A DNA stretch of 64,000 bases from UBA7672 sp965279085 (lineage in GTDB: Bacteria > Pseudomonadota > Alphaproteobacteria > Caulobacterales > Hyphomonadaceae), in assembly GCA_965279085.1 (NCBI GenBank), contig OZ257149.1, forward strand, positions 1,178,001 through 1,242,000, given 5' to 3'. A program made the position numbers and the translations under genes. How positions within the stretch are numbered: the stretch's first letter is position 1; every line of letters begins with the position of its first letter. Below the pieces are notes generated by a model. It made no database searches, was not told the origin of the DNA, and worked only from the letters and a program-made list of their open reading frames with translations. This document shows positions 36,898-45,309 of the stretch, in pieces.

Positions 36898-38111
36898 GAA
36901 GCGGCTCGCCAGAGGACATCCTGCGCAGCCTGCGCCCGCGCCAGCGCATCTATTTCCAGGGCGGGCCGGGCGAATGCGCCACTTTCTACAATCTGCTCAG
37001 GGACAATCCGGGACACGCGAACGGCGTTGAGCTGTGGTCGTGCCTGATCCCGGGCGTCAACACGTTCGACTACGGGTCTCTGCCGGGCGATTTCACGCTC
37101 AACACGTTCATGGCTTCGCCATCGCTGGAGTCATCGATCGCCAGCGGCCGCACCCGCGTGACGGCGATGCCGTACTCCGAGATCGGCGAGACGCTGTCGC
37201 GGATGGAATTCGACATCGCGATCCTTCATGCGGCGCCGGCGGACAACAACGGATGGCATTCGTTCGGGGTCGCCTGCGATGTGCCGTCGATCGTGTGGCC
37301 GCGATCGGAGCGCAAGTTCGTCTTCGTGAACGAGCGGATGCCGCAGCTTGTAAAGGCCGAGGGCATTCCGGCGGATGCAGTGGACCTGATTGTGCCGATC
37401 GACGAGGCACTCTCGCAGCCCGAGCCGCCCCGTCGGCGTTCAGCGGCGCTGGATGAGATCGCGCGGCGAGTGGCGGAGCTGGTTCCGGACGGCGCGACGA
37501 TACAGGCGGGTATTGGTGACACACCCGCGGCGGCGATAGGCGCCCTGCGCCTGCATCGCGGGCTGCGCGTGCATTCGGGGATCATCACGCAGGAATACAT
37601 GGCGCTGGCCGAGAGCGGTGCGCTTGACGCTGACGCGGAGCATGTGACCGGCGTTGCATGGGGGGATGCGGCTTTCCAGCGGTGGCTGCCGCAATCGGGT
37701 TTCGCATTCAGATCGGTGGTGGAGACACATGGAGCTCCGGCGCTCGCGGCCATTCCGGGTTTCGTCTCGATCGGATCCGCACTTGAGATCGACCTTGCTG
37801 GCAATCTCAATCTCGAATGGCGCGCGGGGCGGCGCATCAGCAGCGTTGGCGGTGCGCCGGACTACATGCGCGGGGCGGCGGCTTCACGCGGCGGTCGCTC
37901 GATCATCGCGCTGCAGTCCACGGGCGGAAACGGCGCGTCGCGGATCGTGCCGGCGCTGACGACCCCGTCGATTCCCGGAGCTCTGGCGGACATCATCGTG
38001 ACAGAGCACGGCGTCGCGCATCTGCGCGGATTGTCTGCACGCGCCCGCGGGGATGCGCTGATTGCAATCGCGGAGCCTCAGCATCGCGCCTACCTCGAAG
38101 CCGCTCGCTGA
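36894..38111 (+). CDS. Acetyl-CoA hydrolase/transferase family CoA-transferase
   Basis: The 405 residues span both halves of the 4-hydroxybutyrate/acetate CoA-transferase fold, including IQAGIGDTPAAAIGAL (about 203), LRVHSGIIT (about 224) and IVTEHGVAHLRG (about 375). GTG 36894 overlaps the lyase stop. RipA-type itaconate CoA-transferases belong to this family, so activation of itaconate or a related acid with succinyl- or acetyl-CoA is plausible. Where canonical members have the catalytic Glu after HS/HT (for example HTE), this protein reads HSG (Gly229), so the nucleophile may be different or the protein may be a variant subgroup. Confidence 0.82.
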   Translation: MRSGSPEDILRSLRPRQRIYFQGGPGECATFYNLLRDNPGHANGVELWSCLIPGVNTFDYGSLPGDFTLNTFMASPSLESSIASGRTRVTAMPYSEIGETLSRMEFDIAILHAAPADNNGWHSFGVACDVPSIVWPRSERKFVFVNERMPQLVKAEGIPADAVDLIVPIDEALSQPEPPRRRSAALDEIARRVAELVPDGATIQAGIGDTPAAAIGALRLHRGLRVHSGIITQEYMALAESGALDADAEHVTGVAWGDAAFQRWLPQSGFAFRSVVETHGAPALAAIPGFVSIGSALEIDLAGNLNLEWRAGRRISSVGGAPDYMRGAAASRGGRSIIALQSTGGNGASRIVPALTTPSIPGALADIIVTEHGVAHLRGLSARARGDALIAIAEPQHRAYLEAAR

Positions 38112-38203
38112 CAAAACCGTCGAACGCTATCGCCTTGAATTCATGACGCTTGGTGCGTCCCTGACCGGGGTTCCCCTGAATTGGCCTCGGGGCGTCGTCG
38201 TGA

Positions 38204-38608
38204 TTGCCTGACGCTACGCCCCCAGGGAGGATCGAGCCGGCTCGCGTGACGCATTGCATCATCTTCGAGCCTGATCCGACGTGTCGGGAGACACTGGAAG
38301 GCGCTCTGGCGAGCCTCTACTGGCGATCTGCCCATGCAGACTCGCTTTCCGGCGTAGCTGCGCGGTTGCCCGGTCCGTGGGCCGTGCTGGCAGCAATCGA
38401 ATCTGGGGATGTGGCAGCGCTGGAGGCCATCCGGGAAATGCGGGCTGTGGCGGCGGGTATCGTGATCTGCGTTCTGCTGGATGAGCATTCGCCCAGGTTT
38501 GACGCGCAAGTGCTGGAAGCCGGTGCGGACATGGTTTTCGCAAAGCCGGTGACCGAGACAGAGATTGTCGAGGCGGTGGTCGCCGGGTTCCTGGCGCGAC
38601 GGCGCTGA
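38204..38608 (+). CDS. Degenerate receiver-domain protein
   Basis: The roughly 134-residue protein has the alternating strand/helix pattern of a CheY-like receiver and retains acidic residues near FEPDP and the Lys of AKPV near the C-terminus. Strand 3 reads AVLAAIESGD, without the phospho-acceptor Asp in its usual place. It is probably a phosphorylation-independent or pseudo-receiver protein. The start is uncertain: TTG 38204, or GTG 38246 with AGGGAGG somewhat far upstream. It sits between the CoA operon and the luxR gene and could be co-transcribed with luxR. Confidence 0.6.
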   Translation: MPDATPPGRIEPARVTHCIIFEPDPTCRETLEGALASLYWRSAHADSLSGVAARLPGPWAVLAAIESGDVAALEAIREMRAVAAGIVICVLLDEHSPRFDAQVLEAGADMVFAKPVTETEIVEAVVAGFLARRR

Positions 38609-38655
38609 CGAAATGTCCTATCGTGCCGCGAGGTCAGTTGAAGCACCTTGCCGCC

Positions 38656-39438
38656 ATGAGCCGCCGGATCGTCCCGTCTGCCGCCTCCCTCGCCGATCCG
38701 GCGGTCAGCGACCCCGTGCTCGGTTTCGCCGAGACTTCACATGGCGCGCGGAATGCGGCGGAACTCGACGCCACAATGGCGGACTATATGCGCCGCTTTG
38801 AGATCAAGACGTTCGTACTCTGTCAGGCAACTGACAGCCTGCGTCGTCCGTCAGCCGCGAGAATCGCGGGCAAGAGCAATATGGATTGGCGCAGGCATTA
38901 CGAGGAAAGCGGCTTTGCCGAGAAGGACGACCTTCTCACTTACGGTCTGACGAGCGACGCGCCCGTGACGTGGAACGCTTTCCAGCAGGGACGGCCCATG
39001 AAGGGACGGAAGGCCGCGATCTACGAAGATGCCCGGACGTTCGGACTTCATGATGGCTTCTACCTGCCGATCCGGCAGCGCGACGGTTCCATGGTCGCCG
39101 TGTCGATGATGGCTTCGCAGGAACTGCCACAGACGCGTACGACCCTCGCGGCGCTGCACATGCTGGCGATCTATTATCACATGGCAGCCGACCGGCTCGG
39201 CCTGATGCAGGGTCTTGCTCCGATAACGGGCGCTGATCGGGAGGTGCTCACGTCTCGCCAACTCGAATGCCTTCGCTGGGTGGCGGCAGGCGAATCGGCC
39301 GTGGGGATCGGACGCAAGCTCAAGCTTTCGGAGCACACCGTGAACGAGCACCTTCAGGGCGCGCGGCGTCGGCTGGGCGTGCGGACCACGACTCAGGCCG
39401 TAACCGCGGCAATCGCCCGTAAGTTGATTCAACTGTAG
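38656..39438 (+). CDS. LuxR-family regulator with autoinducer-binding-like domain
   Basis: The 260-residue protein has an N-terminal autoinducer-binding-like domain (about 30-165; key segments MDWRRHYEESGF, EKDDLLTYG and HDGFYLPI) and a C-terminal LuxR helix-turn-helix (about 195-255; LTSRQLECLRWVAAGES and SEHTVNEHLQGARRRLGV). Such proteins bind acyl-homoserine lactones or related signals and control transcription. No luxI is present in the window, so it is a LuxR 'solo' here. ATG 38656 is preferred; GTG 38623 is an alternative. It lies 223 bases upstream of virB1 on the same strand and is the most obvious regulator of that cluster, by position only. Confidence 0.9.
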   Translation: MSRRIVPSAASLADPAVSDPVLGFAETSHGARNAAELDATMADYMRRFEIKTFVLCQATDSLRRPSAARIAGKSNMDWRRHYEESGFAEKDDLLTYGLTSDAPVTWNAFQQGRPMKGRKAAIYEDARTFGLHDGFYLPIRQRDGSMVAVSMMASQELPQTRTTLAALHMLAIYYHMAADRLGLMQGLAPITGADREVLTSRQLECLRWVAAGESAVGIGRKLKLSEHTVNEHLQGARRRLGVRTTTQAVTAAIARKLIQL

Positions 39439-39661
39439 CGACCCCTGAGATCTGGGGGGTTTCGCCTTTACGCAGGGACGGGCAATTTCCTCTCACTGGT
39501 AAGGGGGACGGGCCACTCGGGCTCCACGGCGCGAAGCGCCACTGCCATCCAGCCAAAACCTTACAAAATCAGCACGTGACGGCTGCTATTCCCGTCCATA
39601 CAACTCGACTTGCCGGGGGGCCCTCGTTAGCGTGGCGCATTAGTCACACCGGGACCGGCGT

Positions 39662-40252
39662 ATGGACGGACAGCACAGCCTGCTGCGGTTTGCGCTCACT
39701 GGAGCTCTGCTGGCGATTGGCTGTGCGATGCCCGCCGCCGCCCAGGTTCTCGAGATCGGGCCGTCCGGGGTTACAACCATTGCGGGCCCCAACGTCATCA
39801 CCTCCGATGGCGTGAAAGCGATCGCGCCGACGCGTCCGGCCGCGAAGGTCGGGGGGCCGGTATCCGCCCAACCCCTGCTCGAAAGCGCCGGACGGGCAGC
39901 AGCTCTTTCGCCGCGCCTGCTGGAAGCCATCGCCTATGTCGAAAGCCGCTTCCGGCACGATGCCATATCGCCCAAGGGCGCGGTCGGCATGATGCAGCTG
40001 ATGCCGGGCACAGCAGCCGATCTCGGCGTCGACGCCACCGATCCCGCCCAGAACGCCCGGGGCGGCGCGGATTACCTGCGGCAGATGCTCGTGCTGTTCG
40101 ACAATGATGTCGAACTCGCCGTCGCCGCCTATAATGCCGGACCCGCCGCCGTGAAGAAGCACAACGGCGTGCCGCCCTATGCCGAGACACGCGGCTATGT
40201 GGCGGCTGTCATGGATTATCTCGCTCGAACCAGCGTACCGGAGGCCAAGTGA
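39662..40252 (+). CDS. virB1: VirB1-like lytic transglycosylase
   Basis: The 196-residue protein has a signal peptide (cleavage near AAA-QVLE, about residue 28) and an SLT lysozyme-like domain (about 75-190): catalytic Glu in IAYVESRFRHDAISPKGA, then GMMQLMPGTAADLGV and VAAYNAGPAAVKKH. It cuts peptidoglycan locally so the secretion apparatus can cross the wall. It is the first gene of the vir cluster; its stop shares one base with the start of the pilin gene. Confidence 0.92.
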   Translation: MDGQHSLLRFALTGALLAIGCAMPAAAQVLEIGPSGVTTIAGPNVITSDGVKAIAPTRPAAKVGGPVSAQPLLESAGRAAALSPRLLEAIAYVESRFRHDAISPKGAVGMMQLMPGTAADLGVDATDPAQNARGGADYLRQMLVLFDNDVELAVAAYNAGPAAVKKHNGVPPYAETRGYVAAVMDYLARTSVPEAK

Positions 40253-40563
40253 TGGCGCTCGCATACAGATTTGCCGGCATGTCGGCAGCCGCCATGATCG
40301 CCGCGCAGGAGGCGCTAGCGCAGGTGAACAGTCCGCAGGGATCGGGCCCGATCCTGGGCGCCGTGAACTGGGTGCGCGGAACCATGGAAGGCGGCATCGC
40401 TACGGCGGTCGCCGTGATCGCCGTGGCCTTCGTCGGCTTCATGATGCTCACCGGCCGGATGAACTGGAAGCACGGCATCACCGTGATTGTCGGCTGCTTC
40501 ATCCTGTTCGGCGCCGCGACCATTGTCGGCGGCATCCAGATGGCGGCAAGGACGGCAGGATAG
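40252..40563 (+). CDS. virB2: VirB2/TrbC-like pilin
   Basis: The 103-residue product has a signal sequence ending near EALAQ and two membrane segments (about 48-68 and 76-96) flanking a short basic loop (GRMNWKHG), the topology of VirB2/TrbC major pilin subunits. ATG 40252 follows GGAGGC. Position between virB1 and virB3 supports the call. Confidence 0.9.
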   Translation: MALAYRFAGMSAAAMIAAQEALAQVNSPQGSGPILGAVNWVRGTMEGGIATAVAVIAVAFVGFMMLTGRMNWKHGITVIVGCFILFGAATIVGGIQMAARTAG

Positions 40564-40567
40564 CCTT

Positions 40568-40867
40568 ATGGCCGGCATGGAACGCGACATCGTCTTCAAC
40601 GCCCTCACCCGCCCGCAGATGTTCGCGGGCGTGAGCTACTCGTTCTTCGTCTTGAACCTCGTCGTCACCACCGAAGTGTTCCTGATCACCAAGTCGTTCT
40701 GGGCGATCGTGACCGCGCTGGTGCTGCACATCATCGGCTACCTGATGTGCCTGCGCGAGCCGCGCTGGCTGGACATCTGGATCCAGAAGGTCAGCCGCTG
40801 CCCACGCGTGAAGAACTACAACCACTGGCGCTGCAACTCCTACTCCCCCAGCACATACGATCCATGA
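40568..40867 (+). CDS. virB3: VirB3-like inner-membrane protein
   Basis: The 99-residue protein has the VirB3 start pattern DIVFNALTRPQMFAGVSY, two adjacent membrane segments (about 22-60) and the conserved CLREPRWLDIW motif. VirB3 works with VirB4 at the inner membrane in pilus assembly. Its TGA overlaps ATG of virB4 (40864-40867). Confidence 0.9.
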   Translation: MAGMERDIVFNALTRPQMFAGVSYSFFVLNLVVTTEVFLITKSFWAIVTALVLHIIGYLMCLREPRWLDIWIQKVSRCPRVKNYNHWRCNSYSPSTYDP

Positions 40868-43233
40868 AGAAGAAGCCGCCTCCGAAGAAGGGAAAGAGGG
40901 GCAATAAAAAGCTGGCGCGCCGCGAGAAGAAAGCGGCGGACATGCTGCCGTATGCGCGGCATATCGACGACACGACCATCGCCACGCGCGAGGGCGCTCA
41001 GATCCAGGTGCTGCACCTCACCGGCTTCGCGTTCGAGACTGCGGATACGCAAGAGCTGAACTACCGCAAAAATGTGCGCGACACTGTCCTGCGCGGTATT
41101 GCCTCGTCGCGGCTGTCGATCGGCGCACACGTGATCCGGCATATGGTGCGGCCGGGGCTCGACGGTTCGTTCTCCAACCCCTTCGCACGCAATCTCGATT
41201 CAAGCTGGCGCTCGCGACTTTCGGGCCGCCGCCTGTTCGTCAACGACCTGTTCCTGACTTTGACCCGAAAGCCTGCCGTCGGCCGCGCCAGCTTCATGGG
41301 CAGCAAGAAACAGTGGAACGCGGTAAGCCGCGTGCGCGACCGGCGTGAACTGGACGCGGCGACGGACAGCCTGCTGGCCGCACTGCAACCCTACGGGCCT
41401 CGCCTGCTCGGCACGTATGAAACGGCGGGCGGGCGCTTCTCGGAGCCGCTGGAGTTCCTCGCCTTCCTGTTCGACGGCGAACTGCGCCCCGTGCCTTTGG
41501 AGAACAATCGCGCCGAGTTCGTCGACCGGCGCGTTAGTTTTGGCAAGGATGCGCTGGAGTTTTCCGGCAATTCGCGCAGTCCCCGCATGCTCGCGGGAAT
41601 GCTGGCCGTTAAGGAGTATCCGCCGCACACGTCGGCTGGACAGCTCGACAGCCTGCTGCGCGTGCCGCACGAGATGGTCATCTCGCAGAGCTTTGCATTC
41701 GTGGACCGACAGCCGGCGCTGAGCCGCATGAATACCGTCCTGCGCCGGATGCGTGCCGCGGATGATGAAGCGCTGTCGCTGCGCCGCGATCTGGTGCAGG
41801 CGAAGGATGATGTGGCGGCCGGGCGCGCGGTCTTCGGCGAACACCATTTTACAATCATGGTCCGCTCGCCGGACTTCGAACCGCTCGACAATGCTGTGGC
41901 CGATGTGCAGGCGGCGCTGACGGAGATCGGCGTGATCGGCGTGCGCGAGGAAGCGGCGCTTGAGCCGAGTTTCTGGGCGCAATTCCCCGGCAACGGGCAG
42001 TATATTCCGCGCAAGGCGCTGGTGTCGTCCGCCAACTTCGCGGGGCTTGCGAGCTTCCACAGCCACCCGGTCGGGCGCGCGAGCGGCAATCACTGGGGTT
42101 CGGCGGTCACGCTGCTGGAGACGACCGCGGCCTCGCCCTACTATTTCAACTTCCACAAGGGCGACCTCGGCAACTTCCTCGTCATCGGGCCGTCGGGCGC
42201 GGGCAAAACGGTGGTGCTGAACTTCCTGATCGCCCAGTCGGAGCGCTTCCAGCCGAAAGTGGTGTTCTTCGACAAGGATCGCGGCGCGGAAATCTTCCTG
42301 CGCGCGATGGGTGGGAAGTACGACCTGATACGTCCGGGCGTGAAGACCGGGTTCAATCCGCTGCAACTGCCGGACACGCCGGGCAATCGCCGGTTCCTGC
42401 ATCAGTGGGCGGCGAAGCTGGTGACGTCCAACGGCGAGGTGCTGACGGCCGAAGACAACGCCACGATCTCGTCGGCCGTCTCGGCGAACTACGACCAGTC
42501 AACGAACTTCCGCCGCCTGCGCTATTTCCGCGAACTGTTTCTCGGTGGTCGCAGGCCGACGCCGGGCGATCTCGCCTCGCGCCTCAATCCGTGGATCCAA
42601 GAAGGCGATCGCGCCTGGTTGTTCGACAACGAGGATGACCACCTCGACATGGACACCCGCATCGTCGGCTTTGACATGACGCACCTGCTCGAAGACCCCG
42701 TCGTGCGCACGCCGACCATGATGTACCTGTTCCATCGCGTTGAAGAGCGTCTGAACGGCCAACCTTCAATCATCGTGGTCGATGAGGGCTGGAAGGCGCT
42801 GGACGACGAAGTGTTCGTCAACCGCATCCGCGACTGGGAAAAGACCATCCGGAAGCGCAACGGCATTGTCGGCTTCGCGACGCAATCGACCGGCGATGCG
42901 CTGGAGAGCAGGATCGCGAGCGCGGTGATCGAGCAATCGGCCACTCAGATATTCCTGCCGAACCCGAAGGCGCAGGAGAGCGAGTACTGCAAGGGCTTCG
43001 GCCTTTCGGGTCACGAGTTCGACCTGATCCGCACCCTGCCCGACACGTCGCGCTGCTTCCTTGTGAAGCACGGCACGGAAAGCGTTGTGGCGCGGCTGAA
43101 CCTCAGTGGCGAGCGCGATCTGCTGACCGTGCTCTCCGGGCGTGAGCGCACAGTGCGCATGCTCGACGATATTCGCGCGGAGGTGGGCGATGCGCCCGAC
43201 GCGTGGATGCCCCGATTGCTGGGAGCGGCATGA
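40864..43233 (+). CDS. virB4: VirB4 secretion ATPase
   Basis: The 789-residue CagE/TrbE/VirB4 protein begins with a lysine-rich cytoplasmic segment. The C-terminal ATPase has Walker A GPSGAGKTV (about residues 443-450), Walker B-like IIVVDEGWKAL (about 637) and GFATQSTGDAL (about 680), the usual VirB4 order. It energises pilus assembly and substrate passage and is the most conserved T4SS marker. It starts within the virB3 stop and its own stop overlaps virB6. Length is normal, so the cluster is unlikely to be a decayed remnant. Confidence 0.96.
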   Translation: MKKKPPPKKGKRGNKKLARREKKAADMLPYARHIDDTTIATREGAQIQVLHLTGFAFETADTQELNYRKNVRDTVLRGIASSRLSIGAHVIRHMVRPGLDGSFSNPFARNLDSSWRSRLSGRRLFVNDLFLTLTRKPAVGRASFMGSKKQWNAVSRVRDRRELDAATDSLLAALQPYGPRLLGTYETAGGRFSEPLEFLAFLFDGELRPVPLENNRAEFVDRRVSFGKDALEFSGNSRSPRMLAGMLAVKEYPPHTSAGQLDSLLRVPHEMVISQSFAFVDRQPALSRMNTVLRRMRAADDEALSLRRDLVQAKDDVAAGRAVFGEHHFTIMVRSPDFEPLDNAVADVQAALTEIGVIGVREEAALEPSFWAQFPGNGQYIPRKALVSSANFAGLASFHSHPVGRASGNHWGSAVTLLETTAASPYYFNFHKGDLGNFLVIGPSGAGKTVVLNFLIAQSERFQPKVVFFDKDRGAEIFLRAMGGKYDLIRPGVKTGFNPLQLPDTPGNRRFLHQWAAKLVTSNGEVLTAEDNATISSAVSANYDQSTNFRRLRYFRELFLGGRRPTPGDLASRLNPWIQEGDRAWLFDNEDDHLDMDTRIVGFDMTHLLEDPVVRTPTMMYLFHRVEERLNGQPSIIVVDEGWKALDDEVFVNRIRDWEKTIRKRNGIVGFATQSTGDALESRIASAVIEQSATQIFLPNPKAQESEYCKGFGLSGHEFDLIRTLPDTSRCFLVKHGTESVVARLNLSGERDLLTVLSGRERTVRMLDDIRAEVGDAPDAWMPRLLGAA

Positions 43234-44402
43234 TGGCGTTCTGCCCCGCTCCTCCCGAAGAAGGCATGGTCGGCGGCGTCCTCGAGACGGTGGACTGCCA
43301 CATCCGTGTGCTTGTTCACGACACGTATCGGAACCTCGTAGGGCCCGACACGCTATTCTCGGCCGCATTCACAGGCCTGCTCACCATCTACATTGCGCTG
43401 ATCGGCTATCAGCTGCTGTTTGGCCGTGGCGGGATGCGGGTGATGGAACTGCCGTTCGCGGCGCTGAAGATCGGGCTGATCCTCGCTTTCCTTACCTCGT
43501 GGGCCGCCTATCAGACCGTAATCTTCAACCTGCTGTTCGACGGGCCGGCGGAGATCATGAAAGTGCTTGTGACCCCGCTGGCGCAACAGGGCTCCACCTT
43601 CGATGGCAACGTCATGGGTGGCGTGCAGAAGACGTTCGAGGATTTGTCAGGCGCCGCGGCCGTCTATGGCGGCATGGCGAGCCCGTCGGCGAACCTGCTG
43701 CAGGGCGGGCCGATGCTGGGTTCGGGACTATTGTGGCTGTGCTCAATCGCGCTGCTGTTGCTGACGCTCGGCATCATCATCGCGACCAAGATCGTTCTGG
43801 CCTTCTTGCTCGCGATCGGGCCGATCTTCATCGGCATGCTGCTGTTCGACCAGACGCGCGGGCTGTTCGAGGGCTGGATGCGGGCGACGTTCTCGTTCGC
43901 CATTGCGCCGCTGGCCGTGAACGTGTTCGGGGCGGTGATGCTGATGATCCTGCAGCCCTTCCTGACCCTGCTGCTGGAAAACGCGGAAGCGCAGAAGTTC
44001 GACATGGGACCTGTGATCACCATCACCATCGTGATCACCGTGTTCGTCATGGTCATGATCTTCGGACTGGGGGCGGTCGCCGCCATCGGACGCGGGTTCG
44101 GCATGAAGGGTGGCAGAAGCGAGGATTCTTCGTCCGGCATGCGCCGCTTGCCAGCGCCCGACCGCCCATCCGGCGGCGCTCCCGGTGAACGAGCTGAGGA
44201 GATCGCGGCCCGCATCGCGATGATCGACCGGACGCAGGCTGCAAATGCCGGAACGGCTTATTCCTCCCGCGAAGTGTTCTCGCGCCGGACGGGAGAAATC
44301 GCGGATGCAGTCGCAGGCGCGCCCCTTCTCGTCACCGACCGTCTGGGCCAGGCCTATAGCCGGGCGCCGAGACCGACCATTCGCCGCGGCGAGGACAACT
44401 GA
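43230..44402 (+). CDS. virB6: VirB6-like polytopic membrane protein
   Basis: The 390 residues have about six hydrophobic segments between residues 35 and 290, the central LLIAIGPIF-like segment LLAIGPIFIGMLLFDQTRGLFEGWM (VirB6/TrbL signature region), and a hydrophilic C-terminal tail. VirB6 forms part of the inner-membrane channel. ATG 43230 has GGGAG upstream and overlaps the virB4 stop. Gene order B4-B6 without a B5 between them is notable. Confidence 0.9.
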   Translation: MMAFCPAPPEEGMVGGVLETVDCHIRVLVHDTYRNLVGPDTLFSAAFTGLLTIYIALIGYQLLFGRGGMRVMELPFAALKIGLILAFLTSWAAYQTVIFNLLFDGPAEIMKVLVTPLAQQGSTFDGNVMGGVQKTFEDLSGAAAVYGGMASPSANLLQGGPMLGSGLLWLCSIALLLLTLGIIIATKIVLAFLLAIGPIFIGMLLFDQTRGLFEGWMRATFSFAIAPLAVNVFGAVMLMILQPFLTLLLENAEAQKFDMGPVITITIVITVFVMVMIFGLGAVAAIGRGFGMKGGRSEDSSSGMRRLPAPDRPSGGAPGERAEEIAARIAMIDRTQAANAGTAYSSREVFSRRTGEIADAVAGAPLLVTDRLGQAYSRAPRPTIRRGEDN

Positions 44403-44403
44403 C

Positions 44404-44493
44404 ATGCGCGCAGTTACGACAGACTGTTCACTTGCGCTCCTGCCCAAAATTGGTGTCGATAGGCGCGGCGGCGCATGGGGCGGAATGCGATGA
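44404..44493 (+). CDS. 29-residue ORF between virB6 and virB9
   Basis: The frame begins at ATG 44404, two bases after the virB6 stop, with GAGGAC 7 bases upstream, and ends with a TGA that overlaps ATG 44490 of virB9 (ATGA). The product has one Cys (TTDCSLALLPKIG) and a Gly/Arg-rich end, no clear signal peptide and no lipobox. It occupies the place where virB7 and virB8 usually lie. It may be a real coupling peptide, a leader for virB9 translation, or a remnant. Confidence 0.4.
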   Translation: MRAVTTDCSLALLPKIGVDRRGGAWGGMR

Positions 44494-45308
44494 GCCACAA
44501 TGGCCAAGGAAAAAGACCTGTGACGCTGCGAGCCGCCGCAATCGCCATGCTGGCGCTGGCTGGCAGTCAGCTGGCCTACGCCCAGACAGCCGCTGTTCCG
44601 CAGCCGGGCCCGGGCGATCCGCGCATCAAGCAATTCATGTACGATCCCGACGCCATCGTCTCGGTGCGGGGACAGCTTGGCTACGAGATGACGATCGAGT
44701 TCTCGCCGGATGAGCGGATCGAGAACGTATCGATCGGCGATTCCCTGTCATGGCAGGTGACGCCGAACAGGAAGGCGACGCTGCTGTTCCTGAAGCCGAT
44801 GGCGAAATCGAACCCGACCAGCATGACGGTGGTCACCAACGCGCGGATCTATTCCTTCCTGCTGACGGCAGTTGAATCGAGGAACCCGAACGACCCCAGC
44901 ACGATGCTGCGCCTTCGCTTCCTCTATCCAGAACCGCCGCCTCCGCTGACAGCGCTCGCCCCGCCGCCTCCACCACCCCCTCCGCCGCCAAAGCCGGAGG
45001 ACTTCAACTTCGACTACGAGCTGAAGGGCCAGAAGAATATCCATCCCGTGCGCGTGTTCGACGACGGGCGCGTCACGTACTTCCAGTTCGATCCGCGCAA
45101 CGCCGCGCCGGCCGTGTTCGTGATCGGCGCGGACGGCAAGGAGGAGATGGCGAACACCCGCATCCAGGGCGAATACACCATCGCCGACTTCGTCGCGGAG
45201 ACGTTCATCCTGCGCTACGGCAAGACACAGGCCGAAGCAAAAAACCGTCAGTGGAGCAAGCGGCCGAAGGCTGCGCCCGCTCCCCTGCCCCAGCCGAGCC
45301 GAGGCTGA
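44490..45308 (+). CDS. virB9: VirB9-like outer-membrane-complex protein
   Basis: The 272 residues have a signal peptide (cleavage near LAYA-QT, about 32), the VirB9 N-domain (DPRIKQFMYDPDAIVSV, about 43-60), a proline run (about 160-172) and a C-domain (HPVRVFDDGRVTYFQF and GEYTIADFVAETFILRYG) that binds VirB7/VirB10. ATG 44490 is preferred because it couples to the small ORF; ATG 44475 is possible. No VirB7 partner is visible. Confidence 0.92.
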   Translation: MSHNGQGKRPVTLRAAAIAMLALAGSQLAYAQTAAVPQPGPGDPRIKQFMYDPDAIVSVRGQLGYEMTIEFSPDERIENVSIGDSLSWQVTPNRKATLLFLKPMAKSNPTSMTVVTNARIYSFLLTAVESRNPNDPSTMLRLRFLYPEPPPPLTALAPPPPPPPPPPKPEDFNFDYELKGQKNIHPVRVFDDGRVTYFQFDPRNAAPAVFVIGADGKEEMANTRIQGEYTIADFVAETFILRYGKTQAEAKNRQWSKRPKAAPAPLPQPSRG

Positions 45309-45309
45309 C

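Noticed and set aside
44930..45000. CCGCC repeats in virB9
   Set aside because: They encode the polyproline linker usual in VirB9/VirB10-type proteins.
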